NCBI GenBank assembly: GCA_936940865.1
Contig: CAKZJB010000175.1
Span: 1 to 35,687 of the forward strand
Reading direction: 5' to 3'
From: an uncultured Asticcacaulis sp.
Lineage (GTDB): Bacteria > Pseudomonadota > Alphaproteobacteria > Caulobacterales > Caulobacteraceae
Length of the DNA stretch: 35,687 nt
The notes beneath the pieces were generated by a model. That model was not told the DNA's origin. It saw nothing but the letters and a program-made list of their open reading frames with translations, and searched no databases. The first letter of the stretch is position 1. Each line of letters opens with the position of its first letter. Shown one piece after another: positions 6,881 to 14,067 of the stretch. The position numbers and the translations under genes were made by a program.

Positions 6881-7071
6881 CCTTTGTCCCGCTTCGGGGT
6901 TTCGCACACCGGCTTTCCTGTCAAAAACCCGAGTCGTTACAAGGCAATAGGACAAACACGATCGTCCCCAGAAATGATTCCGAATGGAGTCAGCGCCTTG
7001 CGCGAAGCGCGATCCCAATCGTTAACGAAAGGTTAACACGGGGGAACTCACACTCCCTGCACGCAGGCAAG

Positions 7072-7467
7072 TCACGCCTGCAGCTCGTCGAAGATCCCGC
7101 ATGGCTCTCCGTTCGGGAGGCAGCTGCTCTCACAGGATTGCAGGTGCAGCGACAAGGTCAGGTCGAGATCCCTCAGGGCATCGATGCGGGACTTGATGAC
7201 GCGGCGCTGTTCTTCGAAGAAGGCGATCGTCTCGCCACACGGCCGTTGCCCCTCGCTGAGCGACACCAGGTCTCTTATGCGCTCGATCGGAATGTCGCAG
7301 TCCCGGCAGCGGCGTATCAGGTTCAGGCGCGCGAGGTCCGCCCGGTCATAGGCCCGATTTCCGCCTTCGCGGCGCTGGGCTTTCGGCAGGAGACCGATCG
7401 ACTCGTAATAGCGGACCGTCGGGACCGTGCATTGTGCCCGCCTGGCCAGTTCTCCGATCGAAATCAT
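7072..7467 (-). CDS. MerR-family metal-responsive regulator
   Basis: 131 residues. Winged HTH at 1-70 (MISIGELARRAQCTVPTVRYYESIGLLPKAQR), then the dimerisation helix. Cysteines appear in RRCRDCDIP, RPCGE and the C-terminal SCESSCLPNGEPCG, matching the CadR/PbrR/MerR habit of binding soft metals with Cys in the helix start and tail. It is transcribed away from the small Cys-rich membrane protein and the YnfA gene, the usual divergent layout in which MerR activates the facing operon. The metal cannot be read with certainty; Cd/Zn/Pb or Hg are all possible. Confidence 0.82.
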   Translation of the reverse strand: MISIGELARRAQCTVPTVRYYESIGLLPKAQRREGGNRAYDRADLARLNLIRRCRDCDIPIERIRDLVSLSEGQRPCGETIAFFEEQRRVIKSRIDALRDLDLTLSLHLQSCESSCLPNGEPCGIFDELQA

Positions 7468-7494
7468 TGCCGGCGTCCTCCTCGAAAAACAGGC

Positions 7495-7516
7495 TTGAAC
7501 CTCAAGTTACTTTAGG
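7495..7516 (+). promoter_or_regulatory. MerR-type operator/promoter
   Basis: TTGAAC (-35 like, 7495-7500) overlaps the near-palindrome CCTCAAGT-T-ACTTTAGG (7500-7516, one mismatch between arms). This is the pattern of MerR/SoxR-class sites located in a stretched spacer. The -10 is poor. It lies between merR and the gene at 7570. Confidence 0.55.
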
Positions 7517-7569
7517 AAGCACAAGCGGCAAACGCAAGGCGATGAAGCCTGCGCTTTGGAGAGACGACA

Positions 7570-7836
7570 ATGAATAAGTGGATTCTCGGCGCGATCGCCG
7601 CCTGCGGCCTGTGCTGCATTCCCCTGCTTATACCGGCCGCGGCCGGACTTTCGGTGTTCGGGCTGCAGCTGTTCAACGGCCCTTTAAGTGTCGATCGCAT
7701 CGTGTGTGGTCTGGGGCTGGCCGTGATCGCGGTCGTGGCCGTAGCCTGGCTGATGAAGCTTTGGTCGAAACGTTCCGGCCGAAGCCCTTGCATGTCGCAG
7801 GCGTGCCAGGCATCTGGACAGTGCGGCTGCAAGTAG
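7570..7836 (+). CDS. Small Cys-rich membrane protein of the metal-response cluster
   Basis: 88 residues, with a GGAGA-type site before the ATG. There are two hydrophobic helices (about 5-33 and 44-66). The first holds a CGLCC motif followed by [10 protein letters not shown], which recalls the vicinal Cys pair in the first helix of MerT/MerF mercury transporters. The C-terminal tail carries four more Cys ([16 protein letters not shown]), a likely metal ligand. Under control of the divergent MerR it could import, sense or sequester metal. It is not a full MerT (about 116 aa, three helices). Exact family unknown. Confidence 0.6.
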   Translation: MNKWILGAIAACGLCCIPLLIPAAAGLSVFGLQLFNGPLSVDRIVCGLGLAVIAVVAVAWLMKLWSKRSGRSPCMSQACQASGQCGCK

Positions 7837-7861
7837 GCCGCGCTCCGCGAAGGGTGGCCGC

Positions 7862-8191
7862 ATGAAGACCTATCTGATCTACGCGCTGGCGGCCGCCGCG
7901 GAAATCGCCGGATGCTACGCCTTCTGGGCCTGGCTGAAGCTCGGCAGGTCGGCGATATGGGTCGTGCCTGGGATGATCAGCCTGGCGCTGTTCGCCTATC
8001 TGCTGACCTTGGTCGAGGCGTCCAATGCCGGCCGGGCCTATGCCGCCTATGGCGCGATCTATATCGCCGCTTCGATCGCCTGGCTGTGGCTGGTCGAGAA
8101 GCAGACGCCCGACTGGGCTGACCTCACGGGTGCGGCCGTCTGCCTCGCTGGAGCCGCGATCATCATGTTCGGTCGCCTCGCCCTCAAATAG
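7862..8191 (+). CDS. YnfA/UPF0060-family small membrane transporter-like protein
   Basis: 109 residues, four transmembrane helices, with family landmarks [17 protein letters not shown] near the N-terminus and [20 protein letters not shown] in the third helix. YnfA proteins belong to the small multidrug/metabolite transporter superfamily; some give modest resistance to cationic compounds. The gene follows the Cys-rich protein by 25 bp and is probably co-transcribed under the MerR-type promoter, which hints at a metal or stress role. A 'ynfA' symbol would be reasonable, but the activity here is untested. Confidence 0.85.
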   Translation: MKTYLIYALAAAAEIAGCYAFWAWLKLGRSAIWVVPGMISLALFAYLLTLVEASNAGRAYAAYGAIYIAASIAWLWLVEKQTPDWADLTGAAVCLAGAAIIMFGRLALK

Positions 8192-8202
8192 ACTGGCCGT
8201 CG

Positions 8203-8748
8203 CTACGCAGGACCGCCGAAAAGCTTGGCGATCGTCGCGACCGGCATGTAGAGGCGCAAGGGCTGGGTCGGCATCGGGGCGAAGCCGAAGCCTTCGTAGA
8301 GCGCCTTGCGCCTGGCGACGGCCTTTTCGTCGCCATCGTCCAGGACATCGAGGATGGCCACGGCCAGGCCCAGGTCCCGGGAGATGCGATAGATGCGCGT
8401 CAGGCAATCTACCAGAAGGTCGGCGCCTATGCCCGACCCGGCGAACCGCTGGTCACGCCCGATCATGGAGATGTACGCTGCGGGGATGCGTCCGTGTCCG
8501 GGCCGCGTGCGCGCGAACTGGGGCGGCAGATCCTCGAAGGTGATCGAGTGCGCGTTGATGGCATAGAAGCCGGCAACCGTCCCTTCAGCATCCGTCATGA
8601 CGAAGACCCGGAGATTATCTGCCTTTGACAGCTTGTTGGCGGTGCGCTTGAAGAAGTTGTCGACCGCTTCGACACCACACGAAAACGCCGCCCGATCGTG
8701 TTTTTCCGGATCGAGCGGCGCGATGGAGTAACCTGCAGGTTCGGTCAT
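8203..8748 (-). CDS. GNAT-type toxin (TacT/AtaT-like acetyltransferase)
   Basis: 181 residues from the ATG at 8748. The GNAT core runs from 'AFSCGVEAVDNFFKRTANKL' (22-40), typical of tRNA-targeting TacT/AtaT/KacT toxins, through the acetyl-CoA loop RFAGSGIG (101-108) to the catalytic Tyr in YEGFGF (151-156). Such toxins acetylate charged tRNAs and stop translation. The start overlaps the stop of the DUF1778 antitoxin gene by four bases (ATGA), so the pair is translationally coupled. All core features are intact. It ends 12 bp from the convergent ynfA-like gene. Confidence 0.88.
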   Translation of the reverse strand: MTEPAGYSIAPLDPEKHDRAAFSCGVEAVDNFFKRTANKLSKADNLRVFVMTDAEGTVAGFYAINAHSITFEDLPPQFARTRPGHGRIPAAYISMIGRDQRFAGSGIGADLLVDCLTRIYRISRDLGLAVAILDVLDDGDEKAVARRKALYEGFGFAPMPTQPLRLYMPVATIAKLFGGPA

Positions 8749-9056
8749 GCGTCGGAACGGGTCCGCTTCCGGTACCGATCGAAGGCCGCCTTCAGTGCCT
8801 CGGTCGGCTCCGGCGGATTGTCGAGCGCGGAAAAGAAGGCGTGATGGTCTTCGGCGCGCAAACGCGTCTCTTCGTGGGCCGCAATCGTCGCCAGGGCTGA
8901 AGAATAGGCGGCGCTGATCATGAAGGCGGAATCGTCTACGCCCGACAAGGCCGCGGCGCGCTGGATGGCATCCTTGACGCGCGGCTTGGTACGGAACTGC
9001 ATCCGCGCTTCGTTCGGCTCGTCGATTGCGTCGGCAGGGTTGTGGAACGCGTGCAT
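8745..9056 (-). CDS. DUF1778 (TacA-like) RHH antitoxin
   Basis: 103 residues from the ATG at 9056, preceded by GGAGG five bases away. ATG codons at 9068 and 9101 lack ribosome sites and the latter falls inside the operator. Residues 19-60 (EARMQFRTKPRVKDAIQRAA, then SGVDDSAFMISAA) form the RHH fold. The C-terminal part (FFSALDNPPEPTEALKAAFDRY) is the toxin-embracing tail, with 'f...ld.p..p...l...' typical of the family. It neutralises the GNAT toxin and represses the operon through the palindrome just upstream. Confidence 0.85.
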   Translation of the reverse strand: MHAFHNPADAIDEPNEARMQFRTKPRVKDAIQRAAALSGVDDSAFMISAAYSSALATIAAHEETRLRAEDHHAFFSALDNPPEPTEALKAAFDRYRKRTRSDA

Positions 9057-9075
9057 CTTGCCCTCCATGGCAAAA

Positions 9076-9104
9076 GCTTTGTACGCCAAACGGGCGTACA
9101 AAGC
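9076..9104. promoter_or_regulatory. Operator of the DUF1778-GNAT operon
   Basis: GCTTTGTACGCC (9076-9087), a 5-nt centre, then GGCGTACAAAGC (9093-9104): perfect 12-bp arms, 20 nt upstream of the antitoxin start. Expected binding site for the antitoxin or complex. Confidence 0.7.
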
Positions 9105-9112
9105 AAGATGAC

Positions 9113-9535
9113 TCAGTCAATAGCGCTATAAATGGCCGACGCTTCTGGATGCTCGGCGACATAGTCGTGCAGGCGCTCGAACGCCAAGGCCAGGTGCTCC
9201 GACCCGAAACGCATGGACAGATGCGAGAAGGTGAACAGGCAGGCGATGATACCTGCTGCGTCGGCCGAGACCTCGCCGGCGTAGCCATTGCCCCACCAGC
9301 TGATCTGGAAGCGCTTGTCGGTGTCCGGCGCCATGTAGAGCGGCTGGCCATCACGCTCCATGAAGACCCACAGACCACCATTATAGTCGGCGCAGAGCTG
9401 GCTCATGAAGTCGTAGATGGCGTTCTCGCCGCGCAGCAGCCAGGTCCGGCTGAGAAGTTCGGGTAGGAAGTCCATCCGACGGTCTTCGGGGACCGGGGTG
9501 GCAAGCGAGGTATTGGACAGGGTGGTTTCGGACAT
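9113..9535 (-). CDS. Antirestriction protein, ArdB/KlcA family
   Basis: 140 residues from the ATG at 9535, which has a GAAGGAG site. The family pattern is visible: LPELLSRTWLLRGENAIYDFM, then 'LCADYNGGLWVFMERDGQPLYMAP' (about 46-70, the ArdB 'Y.GG.W.f..l..G..yM.P'), then an Ala-rich C-terminal helix with 'FSHLSMRF'. ArdB/KlcA proteins relieve type I restriction of an incoming plasmid without mimicking DNA. The leader carries the shared purine-rich motif (9571-9583). It follows the toxin-antitoxin operon on the same strand, which supports plasmid establishment. Confidence 0.82.
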   Translation of the reverse strand: MSETTLSNTSLATPVPEDRRMDFLPELLSRTWLLRGENAIYDFMSQLCADYNGGLWVFMERDGQPLYMAPDTDKRFQISWWGNGYAGEVSADAAGIIACLFTFSHLSMRFGSEHLALAFERLHDYVAEHPEASAIYSAID

Positions 9536-9570
9536 GACGTTCTCCTTCGATTGAAGTCCGTCCTCGCCTG

Positions 9571-9583
9571 CCCTCCCCTCTTC
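9571..9583 (-). promoter_or_regulatory. Shared leader motif, copy before the ArdB-like gene
   Basis: mRNA-sense GAAGAGGGGAGGG, ending 36 nt before the start codon at 9535. Same core as 26124-26136, 28260-28272 and 29191-29203. Confidence 0.65.
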
Positions 9584-9632
9584 CTTCGGCCCTTGGTGCG
9601 AAGCTATGGAGTTTCGAGAGAGCCCACGGAAA

Positions 9633-10154
9633 TCATGCCGGGGCAAGCTTGGCCTCGGACATGAACTCTTCCAGGAGCTCGTCGGTCGAACGGTTCCAGA
9701 TACGGTCGGCCGTCACCAATGCTGCCCGGCCGCCAAAGCCATCGGCCATGGGTTTCGAGCAGGTATAGGCGGTGACGCAGGTGAACCACTGGACCGAGAC
9801 CGAGCGGCGAACGATGTCCTGCAAAAGCAGCAGGTGAACCGGATCCTCGAACCCGATGCACAGGTCCAGAACCACATGACCACTCTCGTCAAACCCGACC
9901 AGGCCGGCCAACATCGCCGCGACCGAGGGCATGACCTGGCTCTCGAATTCGGCGCTATCGGCCATCGCCTTGCGCAGGTCGTCGGCGGACACGCTCGGCC
10001 ACTGGTCGACACCGTATTCGGTCGCGAAATCGCGGGAGGTCTCGTCTTCCGAGCCGGCCTCGAACATGGCGCCCAAGAGAAACAGCTCGAACGGACTGGC
10101 GTCGCTCAAGGGTATGGCAGGCTGGACAATGGTCGGCGAATGATAGTCGGGCAT
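9633..10154 (-). CDS. Conserved plasmid protein of unknown function
   Basis: 173 residues from the ATG at 10154 (MPDYHSPTIVQPAIPLSDAS), with an AGGAGA site upstream. It is acidic and mostly helical: ELFLLGAMFEAGSEDE, VDQWPSVSADDLRKAM, and a hydrophobic stretch VMPSVAAMLAGLVGFD that is probably a buried helix. No catalytic motif or HTH is seen. It lies upstream of the ArdB-like gene on the same strand with a 97-bp gap. Both have the purine-rich leader motif at nearly the same distance from the start, so they are likely co-regulated. A role in establishment or antirestriction is a guess from context. Confidence 0.7.
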   Translation of the reverse strand: MPDYHSPTIVQPAIPLSDASPFELFLLGAMFEAGSEDETSRDFATEYGVDQWPSVSADDLRKAMADSAEFESQVMPSVAAMLAGLVGFDESGHVVLDLCIGFEDPVHLLLLQDIVRRSVSVQWFTCVTAYTCSKPMADGFGGRAALVTADRIWNRSTDELLEEFMSEAKLAPA

Positions 10155-10188
10155 GGGTCTCTCCTGTGCTTGGATGCACGAGACCTCG

Positions 10189-10201
10189 CCCTCCCCTGTT
10201 C
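10189..10201 (-). promoter_or_regulatory. Shared leader motif, copy before the 173-aa gene
   Basis: mRNA-sense GAACAGGGGAGGG (one change from the core), ending 35 nt before the start at 10154. Confidence 0.55.
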
Positions 10202-10223
10202 CTGGCTGCCGCCGGACACGAAA

Positions 10224-10254
10224 ATGGGCACCCTTGGGGGGCAAAGGTGCCCAT
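10224..10254. promoter_or_regulatory. 9-bp inverted repeat in intergenic region
   Basis: ATGGGCACC (10224-10232) and GGTGCCCAT (10246-10254) with a 13-nt G-rich loop. It lies upstream of the 173-aa gene on the minus strand and of a tiny plus-strand ORF. It could be an operator or attenuator. Confidence 0.4.
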
Positions 10255-10281
10255 CGCAAGCCGCCGCAGTTCGAGGGGGGG

Positions 10282-10371
10282 ATGAAAGGCGGCGACCGGA
10301 CCAATCTAGTGAGACCGATTACAATCTACAAGAGACCGGACCCCGAAAAAGTGCTGCAAACCCTTAAATGA
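10282..10371 (+). CDS. Possible 29-aa microprotein
   Basis: ATG at 10282 directly after GAGGGGGGG, TGA at 10369-10371. Product is basic: MKGGDRTNLVRPITIYKRPD and nine more residues. The only support is the ribosome-site-like sequence and sensible composition; no relative is recognised. The rest of the 10155-10520 gap holds a GTACCCCC (10428-10435)/GGGGGTAC (10488-10495) inverted repeat ahead of the next gene and nothing else I can name. Confidence 0.25.
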   Translation: MKGGDRTNLVRPITIYKRPDPEKVLQTLK

Positions 10372-10520
10372 CAACGCTTTCCCTGATTATATCGTGATCA
10401 CATCCGCGCCGATACCACGTCCAATTGGTACCCCCTGTATCAACAGGTGAATATTTACGATCCTTCGCAATCCCGCATAAACCAAACGGGGGTACAGACT
10501 GGGTAGACCGGAACCCTCTG

Positions 10521-10979
10521 ATGACCTCACGCGCCAAATTCAATCTGCATGTCAATGACGAGCATCGGCTGCTTGTGCTGCGTCCGATCGGCGCCATGGC
10601 AGGTTCGGAGATTGCGTCGCGTACCGTCGAATTCTACCGGAGCCTGGACGCGCCCTGGACGTATAACCGGATCGTCGACTTCCGGCGATACGATGCCTAC
10701 GTGTCCCGCGAAGATCTCGACTTTATTGCCGCGGGCTGGGCGGACATCACCGCCGGGGTCCAATATCGCGCCTATGTCGCCATGGTCGTGCGCGAGGCCT
10801 ATGAGAAACTCCGGCTACCGGAGGTCTCCCAGCGATTTCCGAATGAAACCATCTGCTATTTCAGCGACTACCACGAGGCCGTGGGCTGGCTGCAGGCGGT
10901 CGACCAGACGCGTTATCTCGCGAATCTCGGTGCCCTTCCCTTACGGGCACGCGACGGCGAGACGATTACCATCCAATAA
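10521..10979 (+). CDS. STAS/SpoIIAA-like protein, paralogue of 32749-33165
   Basis: 152 residues from the ATG at 10521 (MTSRAKFNLHVNDEHRLLVL). The open frame runs further upstream, where an inverted repeat sits. Pattern: beta strands FNLHVNDEHRLLVLRPIGA, a helix ASRTVEFYRSLDAPW, strand YNRIVDFRRYDA, helix REDLDFIAAGWADI, strand YVAMVVREA, and a final FSDYHEAVGWL. This is the alternating fold of alphaproteobacterial STAS/SEC14-like small proteins. It aligns along its whole length with the gene at 32749-33165 (PW.Y, then the D-x-F-x-x-x-W helix, then AxAWL-type ending). Role unknown; perhaps stress or lipid sensing. Confidence 0.6.
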   Translation: MTSRAKFNLHVNDEHRLLVLRPIGAMAGSEIASRTVEFYRSLDAPWTYNRIVDFRRYDAYVSREDLDFIAAGWADITAGVQYRAYVAMVVREAYEKLRLPEVSQRFPNETICYFSDYHEAVGWLQAVDQTRYLANLGALPLRARDGETITIQ

Positions 10980-11171
10980 AATCAAGCCCGAAAAACAGCC
11001 GGCCGCGATCCGCGTGTCCTACAGATTGGCGCGTCTAGTTTCGGTAGATCTTTGATTTCGAAGCCTTTCAACCATGGTCGTCGAAACGATTTGTGAGACA
11101 CGATTGTCCCTGTCTGCTGCCAGGCCGCGTGGTAAGATTGGCTCAAGCAGGACTATCGATCGGGGGCACCC

Positions 11172-11609
11172 ATGGCCAGGAAAGCAAAGCGACCGGTCTA
11201 CGAACTGGACGAAACGCTCGAAGTCGAACTCGGCAATGCGGCCGGCCTGCACGGTCCCCGCGCCGCGCAAAACATTCGGGAGGCGTTCGAACACCTGGGT
11301 GTGCGCTCCCTTGCCGACATCACCCGGTTCAGCCGGCACGATTTCTGTTCCATTCCGAATTTCGGGGCGAATGCGCTCGCTGCGCTCCGGTTTCTGCTCG
11401 CGACGACGGGTCAAAAGCTCAAGGACGACCCTTTCCTGCCGCGCCTGGTGATGTCTGCCGACGAGATCGAGATCGTGAGGGACCGCCTGCTGCTTCGGCT
11501 ATCCCAGGCAAACCAAAGCGGCCGGCCGATGAACCTGACGGGAAACGAAGTCTTCGTTCTGGCGGCGATGCTGGAACCTCAGCTCGACGCGCTGGCGGTG
11601 ATCAGGTAG
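11172..11609 (+). CDS. Protein with an RNA polymerase alpha-CTD-like domain
   Basis: 145 residues. Residues 42-80 (LGVRSLADITRFSRHDFCSI and PNFGANALAALRFLLATTG) match the helix-hairpin-helix core of the alpha-subunit C-terminal domain, which in E. coli reads [20 protein letters not shown]. The rest is not alpha-like: a charged N-terminus and a C-terminal helical part (SADEIEIVRDRLLLRLSQAN). There is no alpha NTD. Such a stand-alone module might bind DNA (UP elements) or the polymerase and modulate transcription; this is inference. Single gene, plus strand, facing the minus gene at 11698. Confidence 0.6.
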   Translation: MARKAKRPVYELDETLEVELGNAAGLHGPRAAQNIREAFEHLGVRSLADITRFSRHDFCSIPNFGANALAALRFLLATTGQKLKDDPFLPRLVMSADEIEIVRDRLLLRLSQANQSGRPMNLTGNEVFVLAAMLEPQLDALAVIR

Positions 11610-11652
11610 TTCGACCTGTGTGAGGGTCTGGGGAGAGCCACCCTTCTCGTGT

Positions 11653-11668
11653 CCCTCCCCGCCTCTTC
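11653..11668 (-). promoter_or_regulatory. Orphan copy of the shared leader motif (variant)
   Basis: mRNA-sense GAAGAG-GC-GGGGAGGG, a two-base insertion relative to the core. No minus-strand gene starts within 100 nt downstream, so it may mark a lost gene or be chance. Confidence 0.3.
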
Positions 11669-11697
11669 ACGCGGAACCCGGAGTAACCGCGTCAAGC

Positions 11698-12183
11698 CTA
11701 GTGCACCGTCCCGTCTTCCGGCATGTCAGCCAATATCGCGGTCCGGCCCGCCGTCTGCAGTCGCTCCAGCATGGCGGCCTTGTCGGCCTCGGTTGCTACG
11801 TGCTGGACGAAGTTCGGGATCTTCGTCGGATCGCCGATCAGCGGAAACGGCACTTCGCCGGCTTCTCGCGCATCGACAAAGAGGCCTGTGATATGGCTGT
11901 CCATGCCGGGCTTGGCGCGCTTGACCGGGACGAGATCGATTTTCATGACATTGGCCGCCGAGGTCAGCCGGTCGATCCCCCGCGCATTGCACAGCCAGGC
12001 AAAGTCGAAGCGGTCGAGATGAAGCTGGAGACTATCGAGCCCAGCCCCTCGCGCGATCGCTATCGAGGCCTTCAACCTTTCTTCAACACGGCTGACCGGT
12101 GTGCCGGCGGGCGATTGGGCCTGCTCGGCCGAGATCAATTCAACCAAGGTCTCCAGTCCAAATCGTTCGTGCGGATGGCCCAT
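11698..12183 (-). CDS. Hypothetical protein, 161 aa
   Basis: From the ATG at 12183 (MGHPHERFGLETLVELISAE); the frame is open to 12363 but the extra 60 codons look less coding and would collide with the divergent HNH gene's leader. The N-terminal half is helical (VEERLKASIAIARGAGLDSL), the middle is mixed (DRFDFAWLCNARGID, MKIDLVPVKRAKPGMD), and the end is EADKAAMLERLQTAGRTAIL. No motif is recognised and there are no membrane segments. It overlaps no neighbour and ends just after the leader-motif variant. Cytoplasmic; function unknown. Confidence 0.55.
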   Translation of the reverse strand: MGHPHERFGLETLVELISAEQAQSPAGTPVSRVEERLKASIAIARGAGLDSLQLHLDRFDFAWLCNARGIDRLTSAANVMKIDLVPVKRAKPGMDSHITGLFVDAREAGEVPFPLIGDPTKIPNFVQHVATEADKAAMLERLQTAGRTAILADMPEDGTVH

Positions 12184-12383
12184 GCAGCGAGTTTTGAACC
12201 GGGCCGTCCGGCTGTCAATACGGAAGCTTGGCGCGGACCGCGTTAGGGATCGAGCCCGAAGGGTGGAGACCCGGCACGGGGCTCCATCGCAGACGAAGAG
12301 CCCGGCGGCAGGCAACAGCCTGCCGAAACGCCCGATTGACCCCGCCGCCACACGCGCTATCAATGCCGGACAGGACCGAACCC

Positions 12384-12995
12384 ATGATCAACATGCCGCG
12401 CACCTGCTTCCTTGAACCGCCTCGCGAAGCTCACGACGCCGCCCAACTGTTGTCGATGGCGGTCGACGCCCACCTCGCTGGCGACAGTGCGGCCGCCGAC
12501 CATTTCATCCGAAAGGCGGATAACCCTATCATCCGCGAGTGGACCGAATCCATCTGGGGCCGCAACAGCCCGCACATCCAGGCGACGGTGCAGACGATCA
12601 GCCAGCCCGTGGCAGAACGCATCGCCATCCGGATGCCGAACGCGGCCGAGAAGGGAGCTCTGCATCTTCGCGACGGTCACCATTGCCGGTTCTGTGGCCT
12701 GCCGGTTATTCGTGCGGAAGTGCGCAAGACCATCGCAAAGGCCTATCCGAACGCCCTGACTTGGGGCCGCACCAATCTCAGCCAGCATGCCGCCTTCCAG
12801 GCCATGTGGGCGCAGTACGATCACCTGGTCCCGCACAGCCGCGGCGGCGACAACTCGGCGGACAACATGGTTGTGACCTGCGCGCCGTGCAATTTCGGGC
12901 GAATGGACTACCTGCTCGACGAGGTCGGCCTCGCCCACCCCTTCGCGCGCGAACCGATCCGATCAACCTGGGACGGCCTGGAACGCTTTCGATGA
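12384..12995 (+). CDS. HNH endonuclease with Cys4 zinc site
   Basis: 203 residues from the ATG at 12384 (an in-frame ATG at 12363 is also possible). Zinc pairs are C101/C104 (CRFC) and C166/C169 (CAPC). The HNH core is YDHLVPHSRGG (145-155) with D146-H147, and N161 in NSADNMVVTCAPCN. This is the McrA/5-methylcytosine-nuclease-like arrangement used by restriction and homing nucleases. The N-terminal 90 residues are a helical domain of unknown role (REAHDAAQLLSMAVDAHLAG). A stand-alone HNH gene among antirestriction genes may act in defence against rival DNA, though this cannot be told from sequence. Confidence 0.82.
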   Translation: MINMPRTCFLEPPREAHDAAQLLSMAVDAHLAGDSAAADHFIRKADNPIIREWTESIWGRNSPHIQATVQTISQPVAERIAIRMPNAAEKGALHLRDGHHCRFCGLPVIRAEVRKTIAKAYPNALTWGRTNLSQHAAFQAMWAQYDHLVPHSRGGDNSADNMVVTCAPCNFGRMDYLLDEVGLAHPFAREPIRSTWDGLERFR

Positions 12996-13028
12996 TGTGT
13001 TGGTCTGTCGAAAGTCACCATTGCGCTG

Positions 13029-13646
13029 TCAGGCGTGAAGCTTGTAGGCAATCCAGAGGTAGCTCACGAGGTTGGACGTTGCGTGCATCGCCCAGCCGGG
13101 CCAGATCGTACTGTTGCCGAGTCTTTCGTTCAGCAACGAAGCCGTCAGTGCCATAGCGGTCGTGAACACGCCGAAGGCCGCCGCGACCAGAAGGCCTGCC
13201 CTGAGCGCAAGCATGAGCCCGAAATGAACCGCCCCGAATACAAGCGCTTGCGCGGCGTTGCCGGCTACAGGCCCAAACCAGGCGACGGACCGCTTGGCGA
13301 TGAGGCCTCGAAAGAAAATCTCCTCGGACAAGGCCGTTTTGACCGTCGCGAGCACAATCAGCGTCGTAACCGCCTCAAGATCTAGCCCGCTGGCAATGAT
13401 CCCATGGACGACGCTGCCTTGCCCACCTGCAATCGCGGCCATCCCAGGAATCGCCAGCACACCGGCCGCTGCGACAAATCCGAGGAAACAACCGACAATG
13501 AGGCCAATTAGTCTCGGCGAACCCAGACCGAGGAATGTGACGAACGGGGGCCTTTCACGCCCGCGGAGTGGCCAATAGAGAAGGAGCGCCGTCAAGAGCA
13601 CTATGGCCAGTTGCGCGACAGTCGAAATCGATGTGCTGACGAACAC
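13029..13646 (-). CDS. CPBP-family intramembrane metalloprotease (Rce1/Abi type)
   Basis: 205 residues with about six hydrophobic helices. Motif 1 is SEEIFFRG (E108, E109, R113), motif 2 FGAVHFG (H141), motif 3 HATSN (H188, N192). All are intact, so it should be an active glutamate/His protease in the inner membrane. In bacteria these proteins process or protect against bacteriocins and act in sensing. It lies last in a probable operon with the TetR, SRPBCC and small membrane protein genes on the same strand (gap 67 bp). Substrate unknown. Confidence 0.85.
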   Translation of the reverse strand: MFVSTSISTVAQLAIVLLTALLLYWPLRGRERPPFVTFLGLGSPRLIGLIVGCFLGFVAAAGVLAIPGMAAIAGGQGSVVHGIIASGLDLEAVTTLIVLATVKTALSEEIFFRGLIAKRSVAWFGPVAGNAAQALVFGAVHFGLMLALRAGLLVAAAFGVFTTAMALTASLLNERLGNSTIWPGWAMHATSNLVSYLWIAYKLHA

Positions 13647-13713
13647 GCGACGCCTCCTTCCCGTTTACAAAATGCTGGCCGGCCACAGCTCACAAGATCC
13701 ACAAGGCGATTGT

Positions 13714-14067
13714 TCAGGATGGCCTTTTGAGTGATATCAGACTCGACAATGCGCCGCCGACCGCTCCAGCGACAGCCGAGCCAACGGTTCCGAACAACAG
13801 CAAGGTCGCCGGCACGTCCGACAAGGCGAACGAAACGGCGATGCCGATCAGGGCGCATAAGCCACCGCCAACGGTCCCCCATACTGCCGAATCCAGCAGC
13901 GAATGGCGCCTTACCCGGCCGAGCGCGATCCCTGAGGCCAGAGACAGGCCCATTCCGAACACGGCAAATAACGACTTGATGTCCGGCACAAAGTGGCCGG
14001 CAACGACCATGGCGACCTGCAAAGCCGAAAATACGGCAATGGCCAGTACAGTTGCGCGCGCCTTCAC
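13714..14067 (-). CDS. Small four-helix membrane protein, unknown
   Basis: 117 residues with four hydrophobic segments (about 5-25, 29-48, 58-80, 86-110) rich in Gly and Ala, and basic loops (GRVRRHS, LKRPS) suggesting cytoplasmic faces. There are no conserved polar residues of a known transporter. Its start overlaps the stop of the SRPBCC gene by four bases (ATGA), so the two are coupled. It may be a membrane partner of the exported SRPBCC protein. No family recognised. Confidence 0.65.
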   Translation of the reverse strand: MKARATVLAIAVFSALQVAMVVAGHFVPDIKSLFAVFGMGLSLASGIALGRVRRHSLLDSAVWGTVGGGLCALIGIAVSFALSDVPATLLLFGTVGSAVAGAVGGALSSLISLKRPS

